This document shows positions 52,393-63,391 of a DNA stretch of 64,000 bases, one piece after another. Below the pieces are notes generated by a model. That model was not told the DNA's origin. It did not search any database and was given only the letters and a program-made list of their open reading frames with translations. The stretch covers positions 24,856 through 88,855 of the forward strand of contig NZ_FNPT01000021.1 of the NCBI RefSeq assembly GCF_900107375.1, written 5' to 3'. The stretch comes from Lysobacter sp. yr284 (lineage in GTDB: Bacteria > Pseudomonadota > Gammaproteobacteria > Xanthomonadales > Xanthomonadaceae). Made by a program: the position numbers and the translations under genes. Every line of letters starts with the position of its first letter. The stretch's first letter is position 1.

Positions 52393-54468
52393 ATGCCCAT
52401 CCATCCGCCTTCGCTGCTGGCGCGCACCGGCCTCGCGCTGGGCCTGTCGCTCGCGCTGGCCGCGCCCGCCCTCGCCGCGACCGCCGCCTCCGCCGGCGGC
52501 GAACTGATCCCGCGCTCGGCGCTGTTCGGCAATCCCGAACGCAGCGGCGCGCAGATCAGCCCCGACGGCCGCTACCTGAGCTGGCTGGCGCCGGTGAACG
52601 GGGTCATGAACGTGTGGGTGGCGCCGGCCGGCGAACCGGCCAAGGCGCGCGCGGTCACCGACGACGCCGCGCGCGGCATCCGCAGCTACGCCTGGAGCTA
52701 CCGCAGCGGCACCCTGCTGTACCTGCGCGACAGCGGCGGCGACGAGAACTTCCACCTGTATTCGGTCGACGTCGCCAAGCCGGGCGCGGCGCGCGACCTC
52801 ACCGCGTATCCCAAGACCCGCGCCTCGCTGGTCCGCCTCGCCCACCGCCACCCCGACCGCATCCTGGTCGGCATGAACGACCGCGACCCGAAGTGGCACG
52901 ACCTGTACGAAGTCGACCTCGCCAGCGGCCAGCGCACGCTCGCGCTGCGCAACAACGACCGCCTCGCCGGCTACCTCGCCGACGGCGACCTCAAGGTCCA
53001 CCGCGCCACCCGCTCGCGCGAGGACGGCGGCAGCGAACTGCTGGCCAGCGACGGCAAGGGCGGCTGGTCGGTGGTCGACACGGTGCCGTTCGAAGACAGC
53101 CAGACCACCGAGTACGAGGGCTACAGCGACGACGGCCAGTTGCTGTACCTGACCGACTCGCGCGGCCGCGACACCGCCGCGCTGTACGCCATCGACGCGG
53201 CCGGCAAGAAATCGCTGCTGCTGGAAGACGCCCGCGCCGACGTCGGCGCGCGCCTGACCGATCCGGCCAGCGACCGGGTCCAGGCGGCCTCGGTCTACTA
53301 CCTGCGCCAGCAGTGGAAGCCGCTCGACCCGGCCATCGGCAAAGACTTGCAGTGGCTGCAGGACAAGCTCGGCGCCGGCGAAGTCTCGGTGGCCTCGCGC
53401 AGCCTCGACGACAAGACCTGGGTGGTGAGCTACGGCGCCGCCGAGGAACCCGGCACCACCTACCTGTACCGCCGCGGCGGCGCCGCGCCCGAACTGACCC
53501 GGCTGTTCTCCACCCGCCCGGCGCTGGACGGCCAGCCGCTGGTGCCGATGTGGCCGGTCGAGATTCCCTCGCGCGACGGCAAGACCCTGGTCAGCTACCT
53601 CACCCTGCCCAAGAGCGCCGACGCCGACGGCGACGGCAAGCCCGACAAGCCGGTGCCGCTGGTGCTGCTGGTGCACGGCGGGCCGTGGGCGCGCGACTAC
53701 TACGGCTACAACGCCGGCTCGCAGTGGCTGGCCAACCGCGGCTACGCCACGCTGCGGGTCAACTACCGCGGCTCCACCGGCTTCGGCAAGAACTTCATCA
53801 ACGCCGGCGACGGCGAATGGGCCGGCAAGATGCACGACGACCTGATCGACGCGGTCGACTGGGCGGTCAAGCAGGGCGTCAGCAAGAAGGAAGACGTGGC
53901 GATCATGGGCGGCAGCTACGGCGGTTACGCCACCCTGGTCGGCCTGACCTTCACCCCCGACACGTTCAAGTGCGGCGTCGACATCGTCGGCCCGTCCAAC
54001 CTGCAGACCCTGCTCAAGACGATCCCGCCGTACTGGGCCAGCATCTTCGAACAGTTCGCCCGGCGCATGGGCGACCCGCGCACCGAAGCCGGGCGCAAGC
54101 AGCTGGCCGAACGCTCGCCGATCGGCCGCGTCGACAAGATCGACAAGCCGCTGCTGATCGGCCAGGGCGCCAACGACCCGCGCGTCAACCAGGCCGAGAG
54201 CGACCAGATCGTCGAGGCGATGCGCAAGAAGAACATCCCGGTCACTTACGTGCTGTTCCCCGACGAAGGCCACGGCTTCGCCCGCCCGGAGAACGCGATG
54301 GCGTTCAACGCGGTGGCCGAAGGCTTCCTGGCGCAGTGCCTGGGCGGCCGCGCGCAGCCGATCGGCGCCGACTTCAAGGGGTCGAGCATCTCGGTGCCGG
54401 CCGGCGCGGACGCGGTGAAGGGCCTGGCCGAGTCGCTGAAGACGCACACGCAGGAAGTCAAGAAGTAA
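52393..54468 (+). CDS. Secreted S9 family peptidase (dipeptidyl/acylaminoacyl peptidase-like)
   Basis: A 691-aa exported serine peptidase. A signal peptide ends near ALAATAAS (residues 1-31). The middle (60-430) is a beta-propeller (ISPDGRYLSWLAPVNGVMNV, YAWSYRSGTLLYLRDSGGDE). The C-terminal catalytic domain shows VHGGPWARDYYGYN, the nucleophile elbow GGSYGGYATLVG (S508), the acid GANDPRVNQ (D595) and the histidine DEGHGFARPEN (H627). Members remove dipeptides or acylated residues from peptides. It has no neighbours in its orientation before the small secreted protein gene. Confidence 0.92.
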   Translation: MPIHPPSLLARTGLALGLSLALAAPALAATAASAGGELIPRSALFGNPERSGAQISPDGRYLSWLAPVNGVMNVWVAPAGEPAKARAVTDDAARGIRSYAWSYRSGTLLYLRDSGGDENFHLYSVDVAKPGAARDLTAYPKTRASLVRLAHRHPDRILVGMNDRDPKWHDLYEVDLASGQRTLALRNNDRLAGYLADGDLKVHRATRSREDGGSELLASDGKGGWSVVDTVPFEDSQTTEYEGYSDDGQLLYLTDSRGRDTAALYAIDAAGKKSLLLEDARADVGARLTDPASDRVQAASVYYLRQQWKPLDPAIGKDLQWLQDKLGAGEVSVASRSLDDKTWVVSYGAAEEPGTTYLYRRGGAAPELTRLFSTRPALDGQPLVPMWPVEIPSRDGKTLVSYLTLPKSADADGDGKPDKPVPLVLLVHGGPWARDYYGYNAGSQWLANRGYATLRVNYRGSTGFGKNFINAGDGEWAGKMHDDLIDAVDWAVKQGVSKKEDVAIMGGSYGGYATLVGLTFTPDTFKCGVDIVGPSNLQTLLKTIPPYWASIFEQFARRMGDPRTEAGRKQLAERSPIGRVDKIDKPLLIGQGANDPRVNQAESDQIVEAMRKKNIPVTYVLFPDEGHGFARPENAMAFNAVAEGFLAQCLGGRAQPIGADFKGSSISVPAGADAVKGLAESLKTHTQEVKK

Positions 54469-54689
54469 GCCGCTCGCCTGCGGCGAAATCGGTCGCGACG
54501 GGGCGGCGCCGGATGCGGCGCCGCCCCGTCCGCCTCGGCCCGTTGCGGCCGGTAACTGCGACCGCGCGTGCAAAATCGCGCGGGCGAGCGCCCGCCGCTG
54601 GCTGCGGACGTCGTATCGGCGCGGTTCTTTCTCTACTGTCGGGCGGGCCGGACAGTCGGTCCGGCGTCGAACCGGAGAAGGATTTCGCC

Positions 54690-54923
54690 ATGAAGCTATC
54701 GACCTGCGCCGCGCTGGCGCTGACCCTGGCCCTGTCGGGCACCGCCGCGGCGGCCGACGCCCCCAGCCGGGCCGCGAACGCGATCGCCCCGCTGTACTGG
54801 CATTGCGTCTATCAGTCCGACAACGGCGGCGTGTACGAATTCGTCCAGCGCGGCCGCTGCCGCTTGATCGTGGAAGACCCCAACCTGGGCCGGCTGACCC
54901 TGATCGACGCCTACCAGGCCTGA
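54690..54923 (+). CDS. Small secreted protein, 77 aa
   Basis: Signal peptide MKLSTCAALALTLALSGTAA, then about 55 mature residues with an early and a late cysteine (WHCVYQSDNGGVYEF, RGRCRLIVEDP), which could form one disulfide. No family recognised. The strong ribosome binding site (GAGAAGG) and clean boundaries support it as a real gene. It ends just before a bidirectional terminator. Confidence 0.75.
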   Translation: MKLSTCAALALTLALSGTAAAADAPSRAANAIAPLYWHCVYQSDNGGVYEFVQRGRCRLIVEDPNLGRLTLIDAYQA

Positions 54924-54968
54924 GGCGCGCGCCGCCGGCGCGTGGGCACTGCCGGCGCGTGGGCAACG

Positions 54969-54996
54969 ACGAAGGGCTCCTCGCGGAGCCCTTCGT
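54969..54996. terminator. Bidirectional terminator
   Basis: A 12-bp perfect stem ACGAAGGGCTCC/GGAGCCCTTCGT with a TCGC loop between the small secreted protein gene and the convergent aceA gene. U-runs are short on both strands. Confidence 0.7.
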
Positions 54997-55026
54997 TCGG
55001 TTACCGCCTCGATCCGCGCTGGCGGA

Positions 55027-56328
55027 TCAGGCCGCCGCCTTCTTCGACTCGTGGAACTGCTCTTCCTCGGTCGAACCCTTCAGCGCCACCGTCGAGGACT
55101 GGCCGCCCTGGATGGTCTGGGTCACCGCGTCGAAGTAGCCGGTGCCGACCTCGCGCTGGTGCTTGACCGCGGTGAAGCCCTTCTCGGCCGCGGCGAACTC
55201 GGCTTCCTGCAACTCCACGAACGCGCTCATCTGCCGGCGTGCGTAACCGTGGGCGAGGTTGAACATGCCGTAGTTGAGGCTGTGGAAACCGGCCAGGGTG
55301 ATGAACTGGAACTTGTAGCCGTAGGTGGCGATTTCCTTCTGGAACTTGGCGATGGTCGCGTCGTCGAGATTCTTCTTCCAGTTGAAGCTCGGCGAGCAGT
55401 TGTAGGCCAGCAGCTTGCCCGGGAACTGGGCGTGGATGGCCTCGGCGAACTTGCGCGCGAACTCCAGGTCCGGCTTGCCGGTCTCGCACCACACCAGATC
55501 GGCGTAGGGCGCGTAGGCCAGGCCGCGGCTGATCGCCTGGTCGAGGCCGTTGCGGGTCTTGTAGAAGCCCTCCACGGTGCGCTCGCCGGTGGTGAAGGGC
55601 TGGTCGTTCGGATCGATGTCGGCGGTGAGCAGGTCGGCGGCTTCGGCGTCGGTGCGCGCGACGATCAGCGTCGGCACGCCCATCACATCGCTTGCCAGGC
55701 GCGCGGCGACCAGCTTCTCGACCGCTTCGCGGGTCGGCACCAGCACCTTGCCGCCCATGTGCCCGCACTTCTTGACCGAGGCCAGCTGGTCTTCGAAGTG
55801 CACGCCCGAGGCGCCGGCCTCGATCATGCCCTTCATCAGCTCGAAGGCGTTGAGCACGCCGCCGAAACCGGCCTCGGCGTCGGCGACGATGGGCTGCAGG
55901 AAGTCGATGTCGCCGGTGCCTTCGGCGCACTGGATCTGGTCGGCGCGCAGCAGGGTGTTGTTGATCCGGCGCACCACTTGCGGCACCGAGTTGGCCGGGT
56001 ACAGCGACTGGTCGGGGTACATCTCGCCGGCGATGTTGGCATCCGCCGCCACCTGCCAGCCCGACAGGTAGATCGCCTTAAGCCCAGCCTTGACCTGCTG
56101 CATGGCCTGGTTGCCGGTCAGCGCGCCGAGCGCGTTGACGAAGTCCTCGGTCTGCAGCGAGGTCCACAACTTGTTGGCGCCGAGCTTGGCGATGGAGTGT
56201 TCGACCGGCACGGTGCCGCGCAGGCGCACCACGTCCTCGGCCGAGTACGGGCGGGTGATGCCGGCCCAGCGCGGGTCGGTGGCCCACTGGTGGCGCAGCT
56301 GGTCGGCGGTCGGCAGCGTGTGGCTCAT
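55027..56328 (-). CDS. aceA: Isocitrate lyase
   Basis: This 433-aa enzyme cleaves isocitrate to succinate and glyoxylate in the glyoxylate bypass. The catalytic loop is [11 protein letters not shown], preceded by ADAEAGFGG and the metal site GVHFEDQ. The C-terminal part has [13 protein letters not shown]. Length is in the range of the short bacterial form. The start [11 protein letters not shown] has AAGGA nine bases upstream. It follows aceB on the same strand with a 150-bp spacer holding a REP pair, so the two may or may not share a transcript. Confidence 0.96.
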   Translation of the reverse strand: MSHTLPTADQLRHQWATDPRWAGITRPYSAEDVVRLRGTVPVEHSIAKLGANKLWTSLQTEDFVNALGALTGNQAMQQVKAGLKAIYLSGWQVAADANIAGEMYPDQSLYPANSVPQVVRRINNTLLRADQIQCAEGTGDIDFLQPIVADAEAGFGGVLNAFELMKGMIEAGASGVHFEDQLASVKKCGHMGGKVLVPTREAVEKLVAARLASDVMGVPTLIVARTDAEAADLLTADIDPNDQPFTTGERTVEGFYKTRNGLDQAISRGLAYAPYADLVWCETGKPDLEFARKFAEAIHAQFPGKLLAYNCSPSFNWKKNLDDATIAKFQKEIATYGYKFQFITLAGFHSLNYGMFNLAHGYARRQMSAFVELQEAEFAAAEKGFTAVKHQREVGTGYFDAVTQTIQGGQSSTVALKGSTEEEQFHESKKAAA

Positions 56329-56385
56329 GACATCGATTCCTTGCGTTGGGTCGTAGCGACGTGGGTATGGGTGTTCGGGTCCGAC

Positions 56386-56473
56386 TGTAGGAGCGACGCG
56401 AGTCGCGACCGCGGGGTCGCAGGCTCGCGTCGCGAGCGATGTTTCGCGGTCGCGGCTCGCGCCGCTCCTACAG
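56386..56473. repeat. Paired REP-like inverted repeat
   Basis: TGTAGGAGCGACGCGAGTCG at 56386 and the inverted partner ending CGCCGCTCCTACA at 56472 span most of the aceB-aceA spacer. As an mRNA hairpin it could reduce read-through or protect aceB mRNA. Confidence 0.8.
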
Positions 56474-56477
56474 GGGG

Positions 56478-58112
<1,635 letters not shown>

Positions 58113-58188
58113 GTTGCGACTCCTGTGGGGGAGGACCGCTCCCAGCGAGCGTGTCCCTGGAGCCAGACCATGCGGCGGCGTGTTGTAT

Positions 58189-58221
58189 TTGACAATCAAG
58201 TTTTTTCAATGCATATCATTT
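58189..58221. promoter_or_regulatory. aceB-LysR divergent promoter and operator
   Basis: TTGACA (58189-58194) is a consensus -35 for the regulator gene, with CATATC 17 bases on as a weak -10. CAATGCATATCATTT (58207-58221) is an imperfect inverted repeat overlapping it, fitting a LysR box. AT-rich within a GC-rich region. Confidence 0.5.
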
Positions 58222-58245
58222 GCTTAGCTTATATATGGATTTCAC

Positions 58246-59214
58246 GTGACTTCGACGCGTTCGCTAAGTCCGCGATTTTCCTACAAAAGCGACAAGCTCA
58301 AGCCGCTGCGGGCGTTCTGCCAGACCGCGCGCCTGGGCTCGGTCTCACGTGCGGCTGAGGCGCTTTACCTCAGCCAGCCGGCGGTCACCCTGCAGTTGCA
58401 GGCGCTGGAACGCGACATGGGCGTGCGCCTGCTCGAACGCAGCGGCCGTCGCCTGGCCCTGACCCGCGAGGGCGAGGCGCTGTACGAACTGGCGCGGCCT
58501 TTGGTCGAAGGCCTGGACGGGCTGGAGGGCGTGTTCCGCGAGCGCATCCGCGGCCTCGACGCGGGCGAGCTCAACGTCGCCGCGGGCAGCTCGACCATCC
58601 TCTACCTGCTGCCGAAGATCGTCGAAGCCTTCCGCGCCGCGCACCCGGAGGTGCGGCTGACCCTGCACAACGTCACCGGCGCCGGCGGCCTGGACCTGCT
58701 GCGCTCCGACGGCGTCGACCTGGCCGTCGGCTCGATGCTCGACGTGCCCGGCGACCTCAGCTACGCCCCGGTGTACCGCTTCGAACCGATGCTGATCGCG
58801 CCGCGCGACCATCCGCTGGCCAAGCTCGACGCGCTCACCCTGCAGGACCTGAGCCCGTACGGGCTGATCCTGCCGCCGCAGCGGCTGACCACGTACCGGA
58901 TGGTCGATCTGGTGTTCCAGCAGAACCGGGTGCCGTACACGGTGGCGCTGGAAGTCGGCGGCTGGGAGGTGATCAAGCAATACGTGGCGATGGGGCTGGG
59001 CATCAGCATCGTCACCGCGATCTGCCTGACCGAAGCCGACCGCGCGCGGCTGTCGGCGCGGTCGCTGGCGGATTATTTCCCCTCGCGCAGTTATGGCGTG
59101 GTGGTGCGCAAGGGCAAGTATTTGTCGCCGCAGGCGCGCGCGTTCACCGAGCTGATCCAGCCGGCGTTGTTCGAGCGTGGGGATTACTACGCGACCGGCC
59201 AGTCGGATCGTTGA
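58246..59214 (+). CDS. LysR/CysB-like regulator of the glyoxylate-bypass genes
   Basis: A 322-aa regulator. The HTH is in LRAFCQTARLGSVSRAAEALYLSQPAVTLQLQALERD (22-60). The effector domain follows (GELNVAAGSSTILYLLPKIV and LEVGGWEVIKQYVAMGLGIS). This CysB-like type is found divergent from aceBA in Xanthomonadaceae, so control of aceBA by a carbon or acetate signal is inferred. The GTG start is weak in its ribosome binding site and no better start is visible. Confidence 0.85.
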   Translation: MTSTRSLSPRFSYKSDKLKPLRAFCQTARLGSVSRAAEALYLSQPAVTLQLQALERDMGVRLLERSGRRLALTREGEALYELARPLVEGLDGLEGVFRERIRGLDAGELNVAAGSSTILYLLPKIVEAFRAAHPEVRLTLHNVTGAGGLDLLRSDGVDLAVGSMLDVPGDLSYAPVYRFEPMLIAPRDHPLAKLDALTLQDLSPYGLILPPQRLTTYRMVDLVFQQNRVPYTVALEVGGWEVIKQYVAMGLGISIVTAICLTEADRARLSARSLADYFPSRSYGVVVRKGKYLSPQARAFTELIQPALFERGDYYATGQSDR

Positions 59215-59235
59215 TCCGCGGCTGCCGTTGCTTTT

Positions 59236-59323
59236 TGTAGGAGCGACGCGAGTCGCGACCGCGACATCGCGCTTGCGACGCAACCGTGCGACCCCGCGGC
59301 CGCGACTCGCGTCGCTCCTACAG
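59236..59323. repeat. Paired REP-like inverted repeat
   Basis: TGTAGGAGCGACGCGAGTCG at 59236 and its inverted copy ending GTCGCTCCTACAG at 59322, immediately after the LysR gene. Confidence 0.8.
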
Positions 59324-59344
59324 GGAGCTATCGCCGCGACATCG

Positions 59345-59377
59345 AAAAAAGCCCCTCTCCCGCTGGCGGGAGAGGGG
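59345..59377 (-). terminator. Rho-independent terminator of the collagenase gene
   Basis: A stem of CCCCTCTCCCGC and GCGGGAGAGGGG at 59352-59377, followed on the minus strand by TTTTTT. It lies 30 bases after the collagenase stop. Confidence 0.85.
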
Positions 59378-59406
59378 TTGGGGTGAGGGCGAACGCCCGC
59401 GAACCC

Positions 59407-62064
59407 TCAGTACCGCGCGCTCACCTTGACTCCGGAGAACGCAGCGGCCGCATGCACGGCCACGTACACATACCCCGCCGGCGGGTTGGCGACCGTCACC
59501 GACTCCGCATTGCCGGCCTTGGCCGAACGGTACTGATACGAATCGCGCGACGGCCACTGGCCCGCGCTCACGTACAGGTCCGCGTTGCCGCTGCCGCCGG
59601 CGGTGTCGATGCGCAGCTGGCTCACGCCCGCCGGCAGGTACAGATAGAAGTACGCGTAGTTGCCCTGCGTGGCCGAGGCGTTGCTGCGCGCGCAGTTGCG
59701 CCCGAGCGTGCGCGCGTCGCCGCCGCCGCACTCGGGCAGGCCCGGTTCGCTGACGCTGATCGAACGCGTGGCGGTGGCGGTGGCGCCGCGGTCGTCGGTG
59801 ACGGTCAGGGTGACGGTGTAGCTGCCGCCGGCCGCGTAGGTCTTGCTCGGGTTCGTCGCGGTCGACGCGCTGCCGTCGCCGAAGCTCCAGCTGCGCGCGA
59901 CGATGCGGCCGTCGCTGTCGCTGGAGGTGTCGGTGAAGCTCACGCTCAGGCCGCTCGCGGCGACGCTGAAGTTCGCCGTCGGCGGCAGGTTCGGGGTGCC
60001 GCCGCAGCCGCTGCCGGCCGGGTCGGCCACGCACGGCAGCCAGGCCTTGAACGCGGCATCGTTGCTCTGGCCGATGCCGGCCATGTAGGTCGCATAGCCG
60101 GTGTAGTCGCCCGGACGGAACTTGGCCAGGATCGCGTTCACCTGCGCGCGCCGCTGTTCGAACATGAAGCGCACCGCCAGGTAGCCCCAGCGATAGACCC
60201 GGTTGGTGCCGCTGTCGTAGTCGTTGGCGTAGACCGTGCTCAGCGCGTAGGTGCCGCGCGCGGCCTCGGCGATGGCGCCGTCGTTGGCGACGTCGCGGTA
60301 CTGGTAGGACAGGTACTCGGCGAAGCCTTCCACCCACCACACGGTCTTTTGCTGCATCGCCGCCTGGAAGTCGCCCCACATGTCGAAGCGGCCGTCGAGG
60401 TAGTGCACGTACTCGTGGGTCAGGTTCCAGATCTCGAACTGCGGGCGCAGCCACTCGGCCTCGTAGGCGATGAAGCGCGCCTGGTTGCCCGGCGCCGACG
60501 GATCGCCTTCCAGGTACATGCCGCCGTTGTTGGTGTCGATGCCGAAGATCGCGCCGGCGTAGATGCCGTAGTCGTCGCTGCTGTCGAACACCGCCATTTC
60601 CAGGCTGGCGTTGTTGTCGCCGGCGACCGGCACGCCGCCGGTGGCGAGCTCGCGGTGGAAATAGGCTTCCTGCCCGGCGACGGTGGCGCAGGCGCCGGCG
60701 AGTTCGGACGCGCTCATCTGCTGCGCGCGCAGGGTCAGGGTGGCGCTGCAGGTGTGGCGGATCGGCAGCGCCGCCGCTTCCAGCCGCGGCACGAAGTCGC
60801 ACTGGCCGTAGTAGGCGCAGTTGCCGGCGTCGTAGTACTGCGCCATCTCGCCGATGCCGACCCACAGGCGCGCGCTGGCGCCGGTGATCGCGCTGCGCTC
60901 GACCAGGGTCTTGGCGCGCGAACGCGCCAGGGTCTTGAGCGCGCCGTCGTACTGCAGGAAGCGCGCCATCTCGCGGCCGGCGTTGGACACCAGGTAGGCG
61001 CGGTCGGTGCCGAGCAGGGCGAAGTTGCGGTTGGCGAAGTTGTACAGCGTATCGACGATGGAATTGTCGGACTGGACCAGCGCGCGGAAGGCCGTGTCCT
61101 GGTGGCCGCGGAAGGTCACCGTGTAGGCGTTGTTGACCGCGACCTTCATCCAGTAGAACGCGTCGAAGCGGCTGTCGTAGGCGTCGAGCAGGCGCTTGAC
61201 CACGTATAGATAACGCGCGTTCTCGGTGGCGCTGTCGATCAAGGTCACGTACTCGGCGAGGATCTCGCCGTGGGCGTCGTCGACGCGGCCGAAGTTGGCG
61301 TTGGCGGCGAACGCGTCCAGCGCCGGGCGGATCGCATTGCGCAGGTTCGCGCCGTAGCTGCCGACCGCGCTGTCGTAGTACTGCACGTAGTAACCGGCGC
61401 GCAGGAACAGCACCAGTTGCAGGGTGCCGGCGTTGTTGGTGCCGTCGTAGCCGCGCGCCGAGGCGGCGAAGGCGTCGGCGACGCTGACCATCTGCGCCTC
61501 GCGGAAGGTCGCATAGGCCTGGCTGCCGCTGAGGCCGAACAACTGGTTGATGCAGTCCGGCGCGGCCGCGCGCACCGCCGAGGCCAGCGCCGCGCCGCTG
61601 AGCGCGCCGAAACTGGCCGGATCGCACGCGGCGGCCTTGGCCGAACGCGCCGCGGCCAGCAGCGAGGGACGCTTCAACGGATCGCGGCGCAACGCGGCGC
61701 CGTCGTAGGCGCTGTCGGCGCGCTCGGGCAGCAGCGGTTGCTGCGGCGCGCGCTGCGCCGGCACCAGCGCACGCGGCTGGCGGTGTTCGCCGAACAGTTG
61801 CCGCTCGGTCGCCGGTTGCTTGCGCGCGGCGCCGATGGCGACGCGCGAAGACGCCAACGCCGCGGCATGGCCTGGGCCGGGCCGCGATACGGGCGCGGCG
61901 GCGGACGCGGCGCTCGCTGAAGCGGGGCTCGGCGCCGCCGAGGCGGCGGGATCGGTGGACAGGGATTGCAGCGCGGACGGCAAGGCGAAGCTGGCGAACA
62001 CCGCCAGCGCGGCCGTGCCGGCCAGAAGGGCCCGCAGCGGGCCCGGACGGAACACGAAGAACAT
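59407..62064 (-). CDS. Secreted M9-type collagenase with PKD and PPC domains
   Basis: An 885-aa exported metalloprotease. The signal/anchor is FRPGPLRALLAGTAALAVFA, followed by an Ala/Pro-rich linker and a large activator domain. The catalytic zinc motif is HEYVHYLDG (H550, H554), with the downstream glutamate in WWVEGFAEYL (E579), the gluzincin pattern of M9 collagenases. Then come a PKD domain (about 690-772, RSWSFGDGSAS, TVTLTVTDDRG) and a C-terminal PPC-like collagen-binding domain (about 800-885, YAYFYLYLPAGVSQLRI, VYVAVHAAAAF). GAGGAG lies seven bases before the ATG. Collagen degradation suits a predatory or soil-living Lysobacter. Confidence 0.92.
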   Translation of the reverse strand: MFFVFRPGPLRALLAGTAALAVFASFALPSALQSLSTDPAASAAPSPASASAASAAAPVSRPGPGHAAALASSRVAIGAARKQPATERQLFGEHRQPRALVPAQRAPQQPLLPERADSAYDGAALRRDPLKRPSLLAAARSAKAAACDPASFGALSGAALASAVRAAAPDCINQLFGLSGSQAYATFREAQMVSVADAFAASARGYDGTNNAGTLQLVLFLRAGYYVQYYDSAVGSYGANLRNAIRPALDAFAANANFGRVDDAHGEILAEYVTLIDSATENARYLYVVKRLLDAYDSRFDAFYWMKVAVNNAYTVTFRGHQDTAFRALVQSDNSIVDTLYNFANRNFALLGTDRAYLVSNAGREMARFLQYDGALKTLARSRAKTLVERSAITGASARLWVGIGEMAQYYDAGNCAYYGQCDFVPRLEAAALPIRHTCSATLTLRAQQMSASELAGACATVAGQEAYFHRELATGGVPVAGDNNASLEMAVFDSSDDYGIYAGAIFGIDTNNGGMYLEGDPSAPGNQARFIAYEAEWLRPQFEIWNLTHEYVHYLDGRFDMWGDFQAAMQQKTVWWVEGFAEYLSYQYRDVANDGAIAEAARGTYALSTVYANDYDSGTNRVYRWGYLAVRFMFEQRRAQVNAILAKFRPGDYTGYATYMAGIGQSNDAAFKAWLPCVADPAGSGCGGTPNLPPTANFSVAASGLSVSFTDTSSDSDGRIVARSWSFGDGSASTATNPSKTYAAGGSYTVTLTVTDDRGATATATRSISVSEPGLPECGGGDARTLGRNCARSNASATQGNYAYFYLYLPAGVSQLRIDTAGGSGNADLYVSAGQWPSRDSYQYRSAKAGNAESVTVANPPAGYVYVAVHAAAAFSGVKVSARY

Positions 62065-62680
62065 CGCGAATCTCCTCGAAGGAAGGACGGCCGTGGCGGC
62101 CGCGCGGAGCGCGGGCCGGCGAGCGGGGCTCGCGGCGGCCGGGGACGAATCGGACGACGGCGGTACGGGACGGCGATGCGCTGGGCGGCGATTCCGGAAG
62201 ACGGGCGCGGGCGGCCGCCGCGCGGGACACGCAGTCCCGTGGCGGCCGCGTCGCCGCGGCCGGCTCGTCTGCGCTGCTCGATTGCTGTCCCGGCCGCCCG
62301 GCCGCGTCGCGCCGGCCCATGCCGGCGCGGCCGACCCAAGGCCGAACCCGGCATGCGCTGCCTCGACGACGGCCGCCCCTGACGGTTGCGGGCGCCCCGA
62401 TCGGCCGCGGCCTGCGTGCGGCGATGCGCACGGCTTCAATGGCTGCTGATCGGTATACCGTATACGATATGTGTGGAATCTATGGCGATTCCGTGACTGC
62501 GTTTGTGGCTCGGCGTGCCTTCGTTGCCGTTCATCGGCAATGTGTCGGACGTACGCATGACGCATGGACCGCGCTTTTGCGAAGCCCATCCCACTAAAGT
62601 ACTAAGCGTCCCGCCCGCATTCGCTGCGCAGACGCGATCCTCGCCACATTTCGCGCGCAGCCCTTGGATAGACTGGCCGC
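62065..62680. promoter_or_regulatory. 616-bp divergent spacer with paired GTATAC operator sites
   Basis: ATCGGTATACCG (62449-62460) overlaps CCGTATACGATAT (62458-62470), two GTATAC-core half-overlapping palindromes that fit a GntR/FCD operator, about 210 bases upstream of the GntR gene. The rest of the spacer is GC-rich and holds no gene; it should contain the collagenase promoter on the left. Confidence 0.5.
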
Positions 62681-63391
62681 ATGAGCATCCTGCCCCGTTC
62701 GCTGTCCGACCAAGCCTTCGAAGTGGTACGCGAACGGATCCTGTCCACCCAGATCCCGCCGCTGGCGCCGATCCGCCAGGAGCTGCTGGCCGAGGAACTG
62801 GGCATCAGCAAGATCCCGCTGCGAGAGGCGCTGAGCCGGCTGGAAGAACAGGGCCTGCTGTCCTCGCACCCGAACCGCGGCTTCTTCGTGCCGCCGCTGA
62901 CCTCGACCGAGGCCGAGGAAGTGTTCGCGCTGCGCCTGAAGATCGAACCCGAAGCCGCCGCCCAGGCCTGCCTGGTCGCCTGCGAGGCCGGCCAGGAAGC
63001 CGCGCGCGCCGCGTTCGAGGCCTGGGAGCGCTCCGACCACGCCGACCCCAACGCCAGCGTGCGCTGCAACCGCGCCTTCCACCTCGCCCTGGTGACCCCG
63101 GGCGGGCGCCAGATCACCGCGCAACTGGTCGAACGCCTGCAGGTGCTGGCCGAGCGCTACGTGCGCAAGCACCTGGAACCGGCCGGACGCGAAGCCCGCG
63201 CGGCCAACGAACACCTGGGCATCCTGCAGTCCTGGCTGCAGCGCGACGCCGCCCGGGTCGACCAACTGCTGTCGACCCACATCCTCAGCACCCTGCACGA
63301 CCTGCGCGCGCAACTGGAGCAGATGCCGCAGACCGGCCCGATGCTCCCCGATTTCCGCCGCGCCCCGCGGCGCCGGCGCGAACCGGCGTGA
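62681..63391 (+). CDS. GntR-family regulator, FCD subfamily
   Basis: A 236-aa regulator. Residues 10-75 are the GntR winged HTH (LSDQAFEVVRERILSTQIPP, QELLAEELGISKIPLREALS, LEEQGLLSSHPNRGFFV). The FCD effector domain (80-220) has the Asp/His metal-ligand region EVFALRLKIEPEAAA, NRAFHLALVTP and ANEHLGILQSWLQRD. Such proteins sense organic acids. The gene whose transcription it controls is probably its own and one outside the window; the GTATAC sites upstream are candidates for autoregulation. Confidence 0.88.
   Translation: MSILPRSLSDQAFEVVRERILSTQIPPLAPIRQELLAEELGISKIPLREALSRLEEQGLLSSHPNRGFFVPPLTSTEAEEVFALRLKIEPEAAAQACLVACEAGQEAARAAFEAWERSDHADPNASVRCNRAFHLALVTPGGRQITAQLVERLQVLAERYVRKHLEPAGREARAANEHLGILQSWLQRDAARVDQLLSTHILSTLHDLRAQLEQMPQTGPMLPDFRRAPRRRREPA

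Noticed and set aside
59383..61209. 608-codon plus-strand frame opposite the collagenase
   Set aside because: Same high-GC mirror effect; low-complexity translation, while the minus strand encodes a full M9 collagenase with signal, HExxH, PKD and PPC.
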